DNA of 64,000 bases from Parafrankia irregularis (GTDB lineage Bacteria; Actinomycetota; Actinomycetes; Frankiales; Frankiaceae), in assembly GCF_001536285.1 (NCBI RefSeq), contig NZ_FAOZ01000008.1, positions 71,829 through 135,828 on the forward strand, written 5' to 3'. Shown in pieces: positions 42,557-52,006 of the stretch (position 1 is the first letter of the stretch; every line of letters begins with the position of its first letter). A program made the position numbers and the translations under genes. The notes below the pieces were generated by a model that saw only the letters and a list, made by a program, of their open reading frames with translations, had not been told where the DNA came from and did not search any database.

Positions 42557-43530
42557 TCATTGTTGCTGTGGCCCCCAGTTCTTTGTGAAGTTCTTACATC
42601 CTTCGTTACAGATGATGCTGTTTCCACCTTTCCCGCGACTGATGGCCCACTCGGTGACCGTCGCGTTTTTCTCTTTCCGAAAGATCTCGAGCTGTTGTTC
42701 GGCGTGGATTCCAGAACCGGGAGTCCTGGCATCGAGCGGCTTGTATCCCAGACTGACCGCCTTTTCTCTTTGTTCTGGCCGCCATCCAGCACCCTCGTTG
42801 GGGACAGCCACCTTAAGTTTGCTTCCGTCTGGCATTTTCAGTTCTGCAGTTAGTAGGGTCTGCCCGCCTCTGTACTGGTCCACTCCATGTATCGTGCCGG
42901 CGTCAGCTTTCAGCTGCTTCTCTTCTGGCTTCGGTGCCTGGCCACTTTTCGGCTCGCCTTTTGGCGAACCATTCCCGGCTGCTACGATGGCCATCGCCAG
43001 CGGACCTGGCGCCGGAGTTGTCAACGCCCCTGGCGCCGTCCGCACGAGGTATCCCGTGCTCGTCGCCACGGCCGGCGGGCTAGGAGGACGAGTAATCCGA
43101 TTGGACTGGAAGGATCCGACGGCGCCCACGATCATCGTGGCGTTAGTTGATGCGTACTTCATCATCTTGTAGGTCCGTTGCATCGACTCCGGAAGATCAT
43201 CGCCCTCCGGTGCTCCTGGAACGAACGCGCTAATGAGGCCGAGCGTTCCAGCCATGATCTTGGATGCGTACGGATCGTTTACGATGTCGTCACGCATCTT
43301 CTGCACAGCCTCGAATTTTTGCCAGCCGAAGGTACTCTGTGCCCACTCATAGCCAGCGGCTTGGTAGGGACCTAGCTCTCGGTCGGTCTCGTAGCCTACG
43401 ATGGCGTGGAGAGTTCCGAAGACGTTGCCGGAGAACACTCTGGCCCTCGGAGCGACCTCCTCCTTGGTAAACGCTACCGGCTCCCATTCCCACGGTTTCC
43501 AAGTGAACTCCCAGTCCGCCCCCTGGATAT
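42557..43530 (-). other. variable toxin domain of TcC, deaminase-like
   Basis: Residues about 2411-2734 of the TcB-TcC protein follow the Rhs core. The last 50 residues contain GIHAEQQLEIF (H2686, E2688) and IICNEGC (C2718, C2722), resembling the HAE and Cys-pair zinc motifs of the cytidine-deaminase-like toxins found at the C termini of Rhs and other polymorphic toxins. The Cys spacing (C-x3-C) differs from the usual C-x2-C. Sampled 60-base lines at 42601 and 42661 are 57 % and 52 % G+C, against 68 % at 45061 in the Rhs part, suggesting a separate, transferred cassette. Confidence 0.6.
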
Positions 43531-46500
43531 CGGTTCTATTTAGCGGGTTGCCATTGCAGTAGCTGAATAGATTGGGCTCATCCTTCACCCCGATCGGATC
43601 ACAGCTCATCCACCTGCCCAACCATGGCGAGTAGAACCGCGCCCCATGGTAAGAGAACCCGCTCTCCGTATCCCGCTCCCTCCCGGTGTAGCGATACCGC
43701 TTTCCCGTCTCTATCGAACTGCGCACTCCCTCATAGGTCGAACTGCCGTAAGGCGAATACTCCTCGCACGAGATGATCTGCGCCCGCTCGTCCAGCTCCA
43801 GGGTGGCCGACCCGAGGTGGTTGCCGAACTGGTAGCGGATCAGCTGTCGGGGGGCCTGATCACCGCCCGCCGTGTCGAGCACACGCGTTTCAATCAGCGC
43901 GATGCGCTGCTTGTCGGCCATCAGATGCAGTGTCTCGCGCTCCAGCGTGACGGTGTTGGCACCGATGGGACCGCCATGCCTGCGGAAGACCTCGAAGCCG
44001 CCGAGATAGATGCGCTCCTCGGTGAGGCTCGGTGCCTTCTCCCACACCTTGCGCACGCGCTGGCCTGAGGCATCGTAGACATAGAAGGCCGCGCCACCGC
44101 CGCCCTTGTCGACCTGGCGAAGCTGGTCCTTGTAGTCCCAGTGCATGTTCGGCCCGGCACCGCCGCCGCCCAGGTGGGGCATGCGCAGCATGTTGCCGTG
44201 GGTGTCGTGCAGGTAGGTCGCGGGTATGGTCGCAGGGCCACTGCCTACGTGCGTGCTGGTCAGCTGGTTGTTCTGCTTACCCGGTTCGGTCAGGCTGGTT
44301 TCCGCGTAAGTGTAGGCGCGTGTCCAGCCCGGGTGCGCCGGGTCGCTGCCCCGGTGCTGCATCTGGAGGAAATTGCCGACGGCGTCATAAACATAGCGCT
44401 CGGTGTAGGTGCCCATGGCATTGCCGTCGCCGGGGTGAAGCAGACCGACCCGGCTGGCGTCGTCGGGCGAGTGCGGGATCGGCGCCCCGCCGGCTTGGCC
44501 CAAATGCTCGCGACTGTCGGCCTGGATCAGCCGATAGAGCGCGTCGTAGATGTAGTCGTTGCTCGGCTCGACGCGCTGATTTCGGAAGTAGACAGTCTGC
44601 TGCGCGTCGTCGCGGATGTGGGTGATGTTGCCGGCGGGGTCGTAGGTGTAGTGCAGGTTCTGCAAGCCGCAGCTCTTGCCTGCGGGTGGCTGTGCGGGCG
44701 CGGCGACGGCGACGGGGGGCGGGTTCGGGTTCTGGCAGTCGTCGGTGAAGGCCACGCCCTGGGCCGTCGCGGGGTCCACGCCCCGGCGGGTGTACAGGTG
44801 CGTCAGGCGGAAGGTCTCGCGGTCGTAGGCGTAGGTGGTGCGGATGACCGTCGCGTCCCGCGTCCTGTAGTCGATGAGGGTGCGCTGGCCCTTGGCGTCG
44901 TAGTCGATATCGGCCACGCCGACCGGTGACGGCGCGTCGACGGCCGGGTCGAGCAGGCTAGTCGGCTCGGCGGCGCGCTCCAGCCAGACGTCCACCCGCT
45001 CCAGCAGGTTGGCCTCGTTGAAGACAGGCTGGATGACGTTGAACTTGTCGGGGTGCCCCGGTCGGTTCAGGCTGCTGTGCGGGGCGATGGACTGGATGGG
45101 GCGGTTGAGCGCGTCGTAGCGCGTGCCGCCCTCGAACGTTTCGGCCTCGAGTTGGGGGTTGCGCAGCCAGTCCGGGATGGCGGCGTAGTCGCTGACCAGT
45201 TGCCGCGTGCTGCGCAGCAGGTTGCCCTTGAAATCGTAGGCCTCGGTCGGGTTGCGGCCGGCGTCGAGCCGTGCGTTGGTGGCGATACCCGCGGAATCGG
45301 AGTGCCGGAGGATGCGGGTGCGCAGGTTGAGGCGCTGCGCCTCGGCTTCCTGGGCCGGCGTGGCGTTGAGGGGCGGCTCGCCGTATTCGATCCTGTCGAC
45401 CAGGATGTCGCGGTTCAGCGTGCGCGGGTCGGAATTGGGTTTGAGCGGATCGGCGTCGCTGAAGGTACCTCGCACCGTCTGCTCGACCGGTCGGCGCAGC
45501 GCATCGTACGTCGTCGTGAATTCGTGGCCGCGGCTGTCCCAGGCGCGGATGGGCTTGCCGGCCGCGTCGTTGACCATCCAGCGTGCGCCGGCCTCCATGC
45601 TGTGCTGGTGGATGCGGTTGCCGAGCATGTCATAGGCGTAGCGCATGACGACGCGGCCGAGCGGGTCGCCGGCCTGCTGGATGGCGTCGCGCACGGAGCG
45701 CTGGTTGCCTTCGATGTCCAGTTCGACGCGGGATGCGAGGCTCTCTTCAGTGCCGTCAAGATCGTGTTCAGCGCAGACGACGCGGTTGCGCGCGACGGTT
45801 AGGAAGGGGCGGCCCAAGGCGTCGACATGCGCGGTGGCGGGCGTGTCGGCATGGGCCGCGGCACGCTCGGCGGCGTTGCGCTCGTCGGTACCCAGAGCGT
45901 TGCCGATGCGCCGGGCGTGCCAGGTCAGCCACGCCGCCGGCTGGGCCTTGAAGTACTCCTCGACGTAGCCGCCGATGTCGGGGTCGGTACGTGGGTCGCC
46001 GGTCTGCGCGTCGCGCGCGGCGCAGGTGTCGTTGACGTCGTACGTCGTCTGCTGCCAGGGGTCGAACACCACCTTTTCGTAGGTGTCGTTCGGGTGCAGC
46101 GTGGCGACGACGCGTTCAGCCGGGTCGTAGAACAGCACCGGGCTAACGCCGATGCGTGCATCCAGCTCGAAGCGGTGGCTGTCGGTGAAGAAAGGCTCGT
46201 ACTGGCGGACCGGCTTGCCCTTGTTGTTGAAGACGGTCCAGCCGCTACCCACCCAGCGTGGACTCACGTCATTCGATGTCATCACGGGCTGGCCGTCGAC
46301 ACCGATGATGATCTTGCCGGTCGCGTCGCGCCGCGGCACCGGACCGGGCTCGGCCTGGATCTTCTTCTGGATCTCGCGGCCGAAGCCGTCGGAGTAGCTG
46401 AAGCTGAGCTGGATCTTCAGGCCCTGCGGCGGTAGCGGAGCGTTGACGTGGGTTTCGCGGGCGAGCGTGGCGGCGTACGCGGGCTGCCACCGCTCCGGGG

Positions 46501-49500
46501 CACTGGGATTCGCCTGCCGCGTGCGCTGGAAGCGGTCGAGGTTGTAGACGATGCGCGTTGTGGCGCCCTGGAGCAGCACTTCCGCCGTTGCGTGTGGATC
46601 GGCGGCGTCGACGAAGCCGTCGAGCTGGGCCTGCGTGAGATCGGGGACGAAGCCGGCGAGCGAGTCGCCTTCCGTCGGCGCGGGCAGCGGCTTGCCCAGC
46701 ACGGCGGTGCCGGCCACCATGCCGAGCGTGTCGAAGGCGACTTCGGTCCGGTTGCGGTTCGGGTCGCTGACCAGGCGCGGCTGCAGCACGCGGTAGTCGT
46801 TGGCGTCCACGGTGACGCGGTTGTTCAGCGCGTCGCGGGTTTCGACCATCAGCAGGTCGTGAGCATCGAAGTCGACGAGCGCGTCCTGGCCGAACGGGTC
46901 GCGATAGCGGCGCGGAAGGTAGAAGTGCCGCCGCGCTCGCGCCAATTCAGCGAGCACGTCGTCGGCCGAGCTCGGGCTGAAGAACGACTGCCCGGAGGCC
47001 AGCCACCAGTGATCGTCGGCGTCGTCGCCGGGGAAGCGTCCGTCGGCCTTGAGCTCCTGGCTTTGCAGATAACCGCCCCGGTTGCCGGCTTGGCCGCCGA
47101 GCACGGCGGCAGGATCGGGCAGCAGCGGCTCGGGGCCCTGACCCTCGCGCGGACGCTGAAAGACCTGGGCGAGCAGACCGGGCGTGAAAGCGAGCCTGTA
47201 GCTCTCCCCAGGCAGGGCGAGCGATTGCAGTCCCCCGAGCGGCAGCAAGCCGGTCAGGTCGTCGCGACGGTAGAGCGTGCGCAGTACCTCGATGGGGCGA
47301 CGCCGTTGGCTGCCGGCGGCAGCGGACTCATACGGGACTTCCGGAGCGGCGAACGTGTGGCGCAGGCGGCCTGGCGCCGCGGGGTCGGGTTCGACAAGGT
47401 CCGAGGTCTGGTAGCGGCCGGCCGGCCCGGTGGCCAGGTAGCCGGTCAGTTCGAAGGTAGCCGCCTCGCAGGGGAGCGGATTGCGGTGCGCGTCCGGCGA
47501 GTCGATGGCGTTGGTGACGCGGTTTTCGGTGTACGTGAGCAGTGGGGTGGTCTGCCGATCACGATCCCATTGCGCTGGCAACGGCGAGGCACGGCGGCCG
47601 TAGCCGACGGCGGCCTGTTTCAGGACGTTGCCGACGTCATCTACTTCCAGCGTCAGCGTGTGCTGGATACGTGGATCGGCAGGGTCGCGCTCGTAGTGGT
47701 AGCTGAGCGCCTCGCGCGCATGGGTGAGGAACACGGCGTGGCGATTGGAACCCCGTGCCTGCAGCGTACGGATGGTGAAATTCTGCTCGGTGACGGAGTA
47801 GGGCCTGCGGGCGCGCTCGATCTGCGCCGGCGTGGCGCCGGGATGGTCGGCGTCATCGGCATAGATCTCCTGGCGCAACATCGAGCCCCGGAGCGCACGG
47901 CAGGCTTCGCGCTCTTCGTCGAGCGTGAGCCCTTCGGGAAGCTCGGTGTCCGGCAAGAGCATTGCCCGTGCCTGCGCGTCGGTGGCGCCGGGTTCGCGGA
48001 AGTACTCGCCCTGGTCGGTGGCCGTCAGCAGGCCGGCGAAGTAGTCGGAGACATGCTGGCGGCCGAGGTAGAGCCCGGTGTGAAACCAGGTCTTGGTGTG
48101 GACCGGCGGGACGTGCGAGGCGGCGTCGACATTGTCGGCCGGCACTGCTCCGTCGGCCAGGGCCGCGAACTGCTCCGTGTCCCACTGCTCGACCAAGCCG
48201 AAGCCGCGGAACTCGCGCTCGTCGCCGTCGAAATAGCCGTGGTGGTAAGCAAGGCGGGTGACGAAGCGGTTGCGGCTGATGTGGTCGTACGTTTCGACAC
48301 GCTCGACCACATGCACCGGGAACGGCAGCCGCGTGATCCAGGGCCGGCCGTCGCGGCTGTCCTGCAGGTAGAACTTGGTTGATGGCGCGTAGTCGACCCG
48401 GGTTTCGGCGCCCAGGTTGTTGACGGTCCTGACCAGCAGATGCGGCTTGCGACCGCCCATCAGGTTCACGTAGCGCATCGCCCGCCGCCCGTCGCCGGGC
48501 AACGGCGACGACCAGACCAGGCAGGCGGTGCCGTCGCCGAGCAGGTCGATGGGCACGATGCTCAGCAGGTCGTCGACGCGCGGGAACACCTTGAGTAGCT
48601 GAGGCTGGCTCCAGCCGTTGCCCGACTGGTTGAAGTACAGACGGACGCCGCTGCGGTGCAGGTAGATGAGGTCGGTGGTGCCACTGCCGTCGATGTCGGC
48701 CAGGCGGATGCGCTTGTGGTCGAACTGGTCCGGGTGGTCAAACCACGGTGCGTCGTCCATCGTCACCTTCGTGCCGAAGCGGCCATAGCCCAGGTTGGGC
48801 CAGTAGCAGATGTCGCCGTTGCGGATGCGGACGATGTCGGTGAGGCCGTCGCCCGACAGATCGGCCAGGTAGATGCACTGGGTGCCGTCGGCGAAGACGA
48901 CGCGCGGGCCTTTCTCCTCGTCGAGCGCCTGAGCGACGCGGTGGGCCGGGCCGAAGCCTTCCTCGGCCAGCGAGGCATGCCAGACCAAGGCGTCGTCCTC
49001 GGTGATGAGCACGTCCGCATGGCCGTCGCCGTCGAGATCGACAAACTTGAGGTTGGGGTCCCGCAGGTCGCGATCCAGGCGCGAGCTGAAGGGGCGGAAG
49101 GGCTGCCAGCCCGTGGCCTCATCGTGTTCATACAGGCCAGGCGTCGGCCCTTCCATGACGACGACGTCAGGTTGGCCGTCGCCGGCCAGATCCATGAACT
49201 CGGCGCCGGCATTCAACGACACATTGGGCTTGAGCGCGACCGCTTCGAGCGGGGCGAAGCGGGCCTTGACGACCTCGCTGCCGTCAGTCTGCGGCTGCGG
49301 AATCGGGCTCCAGTTGCGCTTGTAGAACCAGGCGCCGGCCTGCTCGGTGAGGATACCGGGGACGCCTTCGCCGTGCAGGTCGGTCCAGCGGTAGGTGCTG
49401 CGGTCGAGGCCGACGGGCATGTTCGCCAGGCTCGCCGGGTCGACCTCCTCGACAACCTCCTGTACGCGGGGCTCGGTATATTCGAATTCGACCGGCGGCA

Positions 49501-50761
49501 TGCTGCTGCGTGTGGTCGAACCGCCGTCCTGCTGCCACCCCGTCTGCACGACCTGCCTCAGGAAGCTGTAGACGGGTCGGGTAGCGAGACCGGGCTCGAT
49601 CTCGTCGTCGTAGGTGAATTCGGTGCTGCAAACCACGCCCCGGTAGCCGGGCTGCGCCGGCCGGTCCGGGCCCGCCGGCTGATCGGGGATGTGGTGCAGC
49701 ATCAGCACCCGCTCACAGCGGCGGCAGGTGCGCACCTCGAAACCCGAGCGGTAGCTGGAGAAAGCATCGGGGCGGTAGAGCCAGGACTTCTCCGGCTGGC
49801 CCGTCGGGTTGCCCTCGTCCAGCTCTCCGTAATCGAAGCGCACTTCGAAGAACCAGTCGGCATCGGTGTCCGACGGCGGATCAGGCAGGTCACTCAGGTA
49901 TCGGGGGCGCCGGCCCTGGGCATCCAACAAGGGCTTGAGGTTTCCGTACAGCACCCGCTGCAGATAGCGCTGCGCGGTGCGGCGCGCATCGGCCGCAAGG
50001 CCCCGGTTGCGCTGGTGGACCTGCCTGAACGGATCGGGCTGGCCCGGCCTGGGCTGGTAGGTGCCGTCCTCGTTCTTGTACAGGTAGCGAATACCGTTGC
50101 CCTGGCCGTCGCGCGATTCGCAGATCAGCCATGAGAAGATGCGGTCGGCGTCGAGCGGGTCGGCGACGCGCGAATTCGCGTCATAACCATAGAGGGTGAG
50201 GATGTTGTCCTTGGAGATCGAGCGCCAATGGACGTCACCGGGCGAGCCGATCCTGCTCCAGCGCTCAATACGGGCAAAGAGCCCTTCGATCCGAGGACGG
50301 TAGCGGTCGATGACGAACCCGGGCGCGGTCGTGTCGTCACGGAAGCGCGTACCGTCGGCCCGGAGGACCGGCACCAGATCTTCCGCCCCGGACAGGACGA
50401 AGACGTCGGAATCCACTGCGTCGAGATACTGCGGCAGGCCTTTGTCGGTCTTGCGTGCGATCGACGGCAGCGACAGGCTCCACCCGAATCCGAACGGTCC
50501 GTTGCCGGCACCGGAGTCGTAGGACAGGGAGAGCTGCGGCCCGAAGCCGGAACGCCCCGGGCTGGTAGCGATGGGTACCGACACCGAGCCGGTGCCGGTG
50601 ACCGGGTTGGCGGCGAACTTCTCGCCGATGCCGCGGATGGCGCCGCCGCCCTTGGGCAAGGTCAGAGAGGGCGTAGAAACCGCAAACGAAGCCTCGCCAC
50701 TTACAGCCTCGGGTTGCCCGTCACGTTGAGCGCCGCGCAGGTTGGCCGGACCGAGAGCCAT
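42557..50761 (-). CDS. fused TcB-TcC toxin component, 2734 residues
   Basis: The protein combines TcB and TcC, which in known Tc toxins form a hollow cocoon around the toxic enzyme. In order: SpvB N-terminal domain (LPKGGGAIRGIGEKF near residue 35, IATSPGRSGFGPQLSLSYD); VCBS/FG-GAP-like repeats (DLAGDGQPDVVV, DLDGDGHADVLI, DLSGDGLTDIVR, DIDGSGTTDLIY); TcdB middle regions (PIDLLGDGTACLVW and after); Rhs repeats (about 1700-2350); Rhs core GRERDTESGFSYHGARFYSP, WLGRWMSCDPIG and NPLNRTDIQG, where the two Asp match the aspartyl autoprotease of TcC; then the toxin domain. The ATG at 50761 follows GGGAGAAA and removes a 98-residue frame extension of non-coding character. Fusion of B and C makes a single-chain cocoon. 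It is the partner of the TcA at 30741. Confidence 0.9.
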   Translation of the reverse strand: MALGPANLRGAQRDGQPEAVSGEASFAVSTPSLTLPKGGGAIRGIGEKFAANPVTGTGSVSVPIATSPGRSGFGPQLSLSYDSGAGNGPFGFGWSLSLPSIARKTDKGLPQYLDAVDSDVFVLSGAEDLVPVLRADGTRFRDDTTAPGFVIDRYRPRIEGLFARIERWSRIGSPGDVHWRSISKDNILTLYGYDANSRVADPLDADRIFSWLICESRDGQGNGIRYLYKNEDGTYQPRPGQPDPFRQVHQRNRGLAADARRTAQRYLQRVLYGNLKPLLDAQGRRPRYLSDLPDPPSDTDADWFFEVRFDYGELDEGNPTGQPEKSWLYRPDAFSSYRSGFEVRTCRRCERVLMLHHIPDQPAGPDRPAQPGYRGVVCSTEFTYDDEIEPGLATRPVYSFLRQVVQTGWQQDGGSTTRSSMPPVEFEYTEPRVQEVVEEVDPASLANMPVGLDRSTYRWTDLHGEGVPGILTEQAGAWFYKRNWSPIPQPQTDGSEVVKARFAPLEAVALKPNVSLNAGAEFMDLAGDGQPDVVVMEGPTPGLYEHDEATGWQPFRPFSSRLDRDLRDPNLKFVDLDGDGHADVLITEDDALVWHASLAEEGFGPAHRVAQALDEEKGPRVVFADGTQCIYLADLSGDGLTDIVRIRNGDICYWPNLGYGRFGTKVTMDDAPWFDHPDQFDHKRIRLADIDGSGTTDLIYLHRSGVRLYFNQSGNGWSQPQLLKVFPRVDDLLSIVPIDLLGDGTACLVWSSPLPGDGRRAMRYVNLMGGRKPHLLVRTVNNLGAETRVDYAPSTKFYLQDSRDGRPWITRLPFPVHVVERVETYDHISRNRFVTRLAYHHGYFDGDEREFRGFGLVEQWDTEQFAALADGAVPADNVDAASHVPPVHTKTWFHTGLYLGRQHVSDYFAGLLTATDQGEYFREPGATDAQARAMLLPDTELPEGLTLDEEREACRALRGSMLRQEIYADDADHPGATPAQIERARRPYSVTEQNFTIRTLQARGSNRHAVFLTHAREALSYHYERDPADPRIQHTLTLEVDDVGNVLKQAAVGYGRRASPLPAQWDRDRQTTPLLTYTENRVTNAIDSPDAHRNPLPCEAATFELTGYLATGPAGRYQTSDLVEPDPAAPGRLRHTFAAPEVPYESAAAGSQRRRPIEVLRTLYRRDDLTGLLPLGGLQSLALPGESYRLAFTPGLLAQVFQRPREGQGPEPLLPDPAAVLGGQAGNRGGYLQSQELKADGRFPGDDADDHWWLASGQSFFSPSSADDVLAELARARRHFYLPRRYRDPFGQDALVDFDAHDLLMVETRDALNNRVTVDANDYRVLQPRLVSDPNRNRTEVAFDTLGMVAGTAVLGKPLPAPTEGDSLAGFVPDLTQAQLDGFVDAADPHATAEVLLQGATTRIVYNLDRFQRTRQANPSAPERWQPAYAATLARETHVNAPLPPQGLKIQLSFSYSDGFGREIQKKIQAEPGPVPRRDATGKIIIGVDGQPVMTSNDVSPRWVGSGWTVFNNKGKPVRQYEPFFTDSHRFELDARIGVSPVLFYDPAERVVATLHPNDTYEKVVFDPWQQTTYDVNDTCAARDAQTGDPRTDPDIGGYVEEYFKAQPAAWLTWHARRIGNALGTDERNAAERAAAHADTPATAHVDALGRPFLTVARNRVVCAEHDLDGTEESLASRVELDIEGNQRSVRDAIQQAGDPLGRVVMRYAYDMLGNRIHQHSMEAGARWMVNDAAGKPIRAWDSRGHEFTTTYDALRRPVEQTVRGTFSDADPLKPNSDPRTLNRDILVDRIEYGEPPLNATPAQEAEAQRLNLRTRILRHSDSAGIATNARLDAGRNPTEAYDFKGNLLRSTRQLVSDYAAIPDWLRNPQLEAETFEGGTRYDALNRPIQSIAPHSSLNRPGHPDKFNVIQPVFNEANLLERVDVWLERAAEPTSLLDPAVDAPSPVGVADIDYDAKGQRTLIDYRTRDATVIRTTYAYDRETFRLTHLYTRRGVDPATAQGVAFTDDCQNPNPPPVAVAAPAQPPAGKSCGLQNLHYTYDPAGNITHIRDDAQQTVYFRNQRVEPSNDYIYDALYRLIQADSREHLGQAGGAPIPHSPDDASRVGLLHPGDGNAMGTYTERYVYDAVGNFLQMQHRGSDPAHPGWTRAYTYAETSLTEPGKQNNQLTSTHVGSGPATIPATYLHDTHGNMLRMPHLGGGGAGPNMHWDYKDQLRQVDKGGGGAAFYVYDASGQRVRKVWEKAPSLTEERIYLGGFEVFRRHGGPIGANTVTLERETLHLMADKQRIALIETRVLDTAGGDQAPRQLIRYQFGNHLGSATLELDERAQIISCEEYSPYGSSTYEGVRSSIETGKRYRYTGRERDTESGFSYHGARFYSPWLGRWMSCDPIGVKDEPNLFSYCNGNPLNRTDIQGADWEFTWKPWEWEPVAFTKEEVAPRARVFSGNVFGTLHAIVGYETDRELGPYQAAGYEWAQSTFGWQKFEAVQKMRDDIVNDPYASKIMAGTLGLISAFVPGAPEGDDLPESMQRTYKMMKYASTNATMIVGAVGSFQSNRITRPPSPPAVATSTGYLVRTAPGALTTPAPGPLAMAIVAAGNGSPKGEPKSGQAPKPEEKQLKADAGTIHGVDQYRGGQTLLTAELKMPDGSKLKVAVPNEGAGWRPEQREKAVSLGYKPLDARTPGSGIHAEQQLEIFRKEKNATVTEWAISRGKGGNSIICNEGCKNFTKNWGPQQQ

Positions 50762-51085
50762 GGCGAGGTTTCTCCCGTCAGACGGCTTGGACCGCGCTAC
50801 TCGAGGACATCCTGCCCTGACCGGGAACATCCGGAGACTGTTCCGCCGCACCCTCGAAGGAAAAGTGTAGCCGTCGTTCGCGTTCGGCGGCGGGATTTCC
50901 GTCACGGCAGGCTGACAGGCCGCCCTGGCCGCTGGGCGCCCGGCGGCCCGTGTCACCACCCAAATGCGACAGGCCGCGACACAATATCGCCCAGCCAGCG
51001 CCCATCTACCGGACTGGCAGAAGGCAGACCTGTTGATATAGATGCGAAGTCCCACGAATTCCTTGGCGGACTCCAGTAAATCGGG
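50762..51085. other. promoter region of TcB-TcC
   Basis: A 324-base stretch upstream of the minus-strand TcB-TcC gene, with the GNAT remnant on its far side. The TcB-TcC frame stays open through it but lacks the family's conserved residues, so it is treated as leader. No operator or RNA gene was recognised. Confidence 0.4.
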
Positions 51086-51378
51086 TACTTCGAGCAGGTG
51101 GACGACGAGCTGTTCTACGGCTTCGGTCTGCGACCGGACCGGACCTGACCGGGCGCGGGCTGGGCGAGCGGTTCGTTCGTGACGGGCTGTCGTTCGCCCG
51201 CAAGCACTATCCGCGCACGCGCGTCGTCCTCGACGTCGCCGCGTTCAACCGTCGGGCCCTCGCCGTCTACACTCGCGTCAGCTTCATCGAGACCGGCCGC
51301 CGCACCGAGAGGTTCGAGGGCTATGGCGATGTCGAGTTCGTCGAGATGGAACTCCTCGACACGGAGATGTCAGGCTGA
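51086..51378 (+). pseudogene. GNAT acetyltransferase remnant
   Basis: The plus strand reads IGYFEQVDDELFYGFGLRPD, then after a 5-base duplication (CGGACCGGAC) continues in another frame as GRGLGERFVRDGLSFARKHY, TRVVLDVAAFNRRALAVYTR and SFIETGRRTERFEGYGDVEF, ending DTEMSG and a stop. This is the C-terminal half of a GNAT N-acetyltransferase (acetyl-CoA loop RGLGER, C-terminal AVYxRxGF-like motif). The N-terminal half is gone, so the gene is dead. Confidence 0.7.
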
Positions 51379-52006
51379 CGCCGTACCGACCCGCAACCGC
51401 TCCCAGATCGTGCGCCCGCTGTTCCCGGTCGGCCAACTTCACTGGCACGAGCTCCCAAGGGGCCTGGTTCGATGGCAACGGACCGACTTCGATGGCGACG
51501 GACACACCCATAGATGTCACGCTCCGTCAGGGTCGCCCGCGGAGTCGGTGTAGGCCGTCATGATCTCGATCGCGACCGGCAGGAAGTCTGCCGGGCCGCC
51601 GCTGACTTCGGACACGGGCGTCTCCCTCTGCGCGAGCGGTACCTTGGTCAAGACATCAGTTGCAAAGCCTACGTAACTGCAAGGTCTGTTCAACTGTGGG
51701 CTCGGGGTCGACTCGCCGGTTCGCCGGCCGGCGAACCGGAAGGGTCGCGATCTTCAGATGTCGCCGACGTTTGATGACCGAGGGTCCTGGCCAGGCTGTC
51801 GGGCGCCGGAGGGGCGCCGGATCAGTCCGGTCCCCGTCTAGTCAGGTGTTGACGATCAGCCAGCTACCTGCGGCACGGGCGGCCACCGCGTTGCGGGGCC
51901 TGCGAGGGCTGCGGGCTGACGAAGCTACGGCGTTGGTCCAGAGGCCGCGGACGTAGCGTCGATCTGGAGGTGCTGTTCTGTCGGATCGTTGTGATTCATT
52001 GAGTCG
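51379..52006. other. no gene recognised
   Basis: This 628-base stretch has short open frames on both strands but none with family similarity or a ribosome site that I trust. Its G+C and codon pattern look like degraded sequence. The promoter of the nuclease-domain gene should be near its right end. Confidence 0.45.

Noticed and set aside
46448..48382. A 644-codon plus-strand frame opposite to TcB-TcC
   Set aside because: Antisense shadow of the Rhs/TcB coding sequence with no recognisable domain.
50762..51055. A 98-residue N-terminal extension of TcB-TcC
   Set aside because: The ATG at 50761 has a ribosome site, and the extension has no similarity to SpvB proteins and reads like leader sequence.
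51513..51614. A short minus-strand frame starting VSEVSGGPADFLPVAIEI
   Set aside because: Only about 33 residues, with no family, no neighbour coupling and degraded surroundings.
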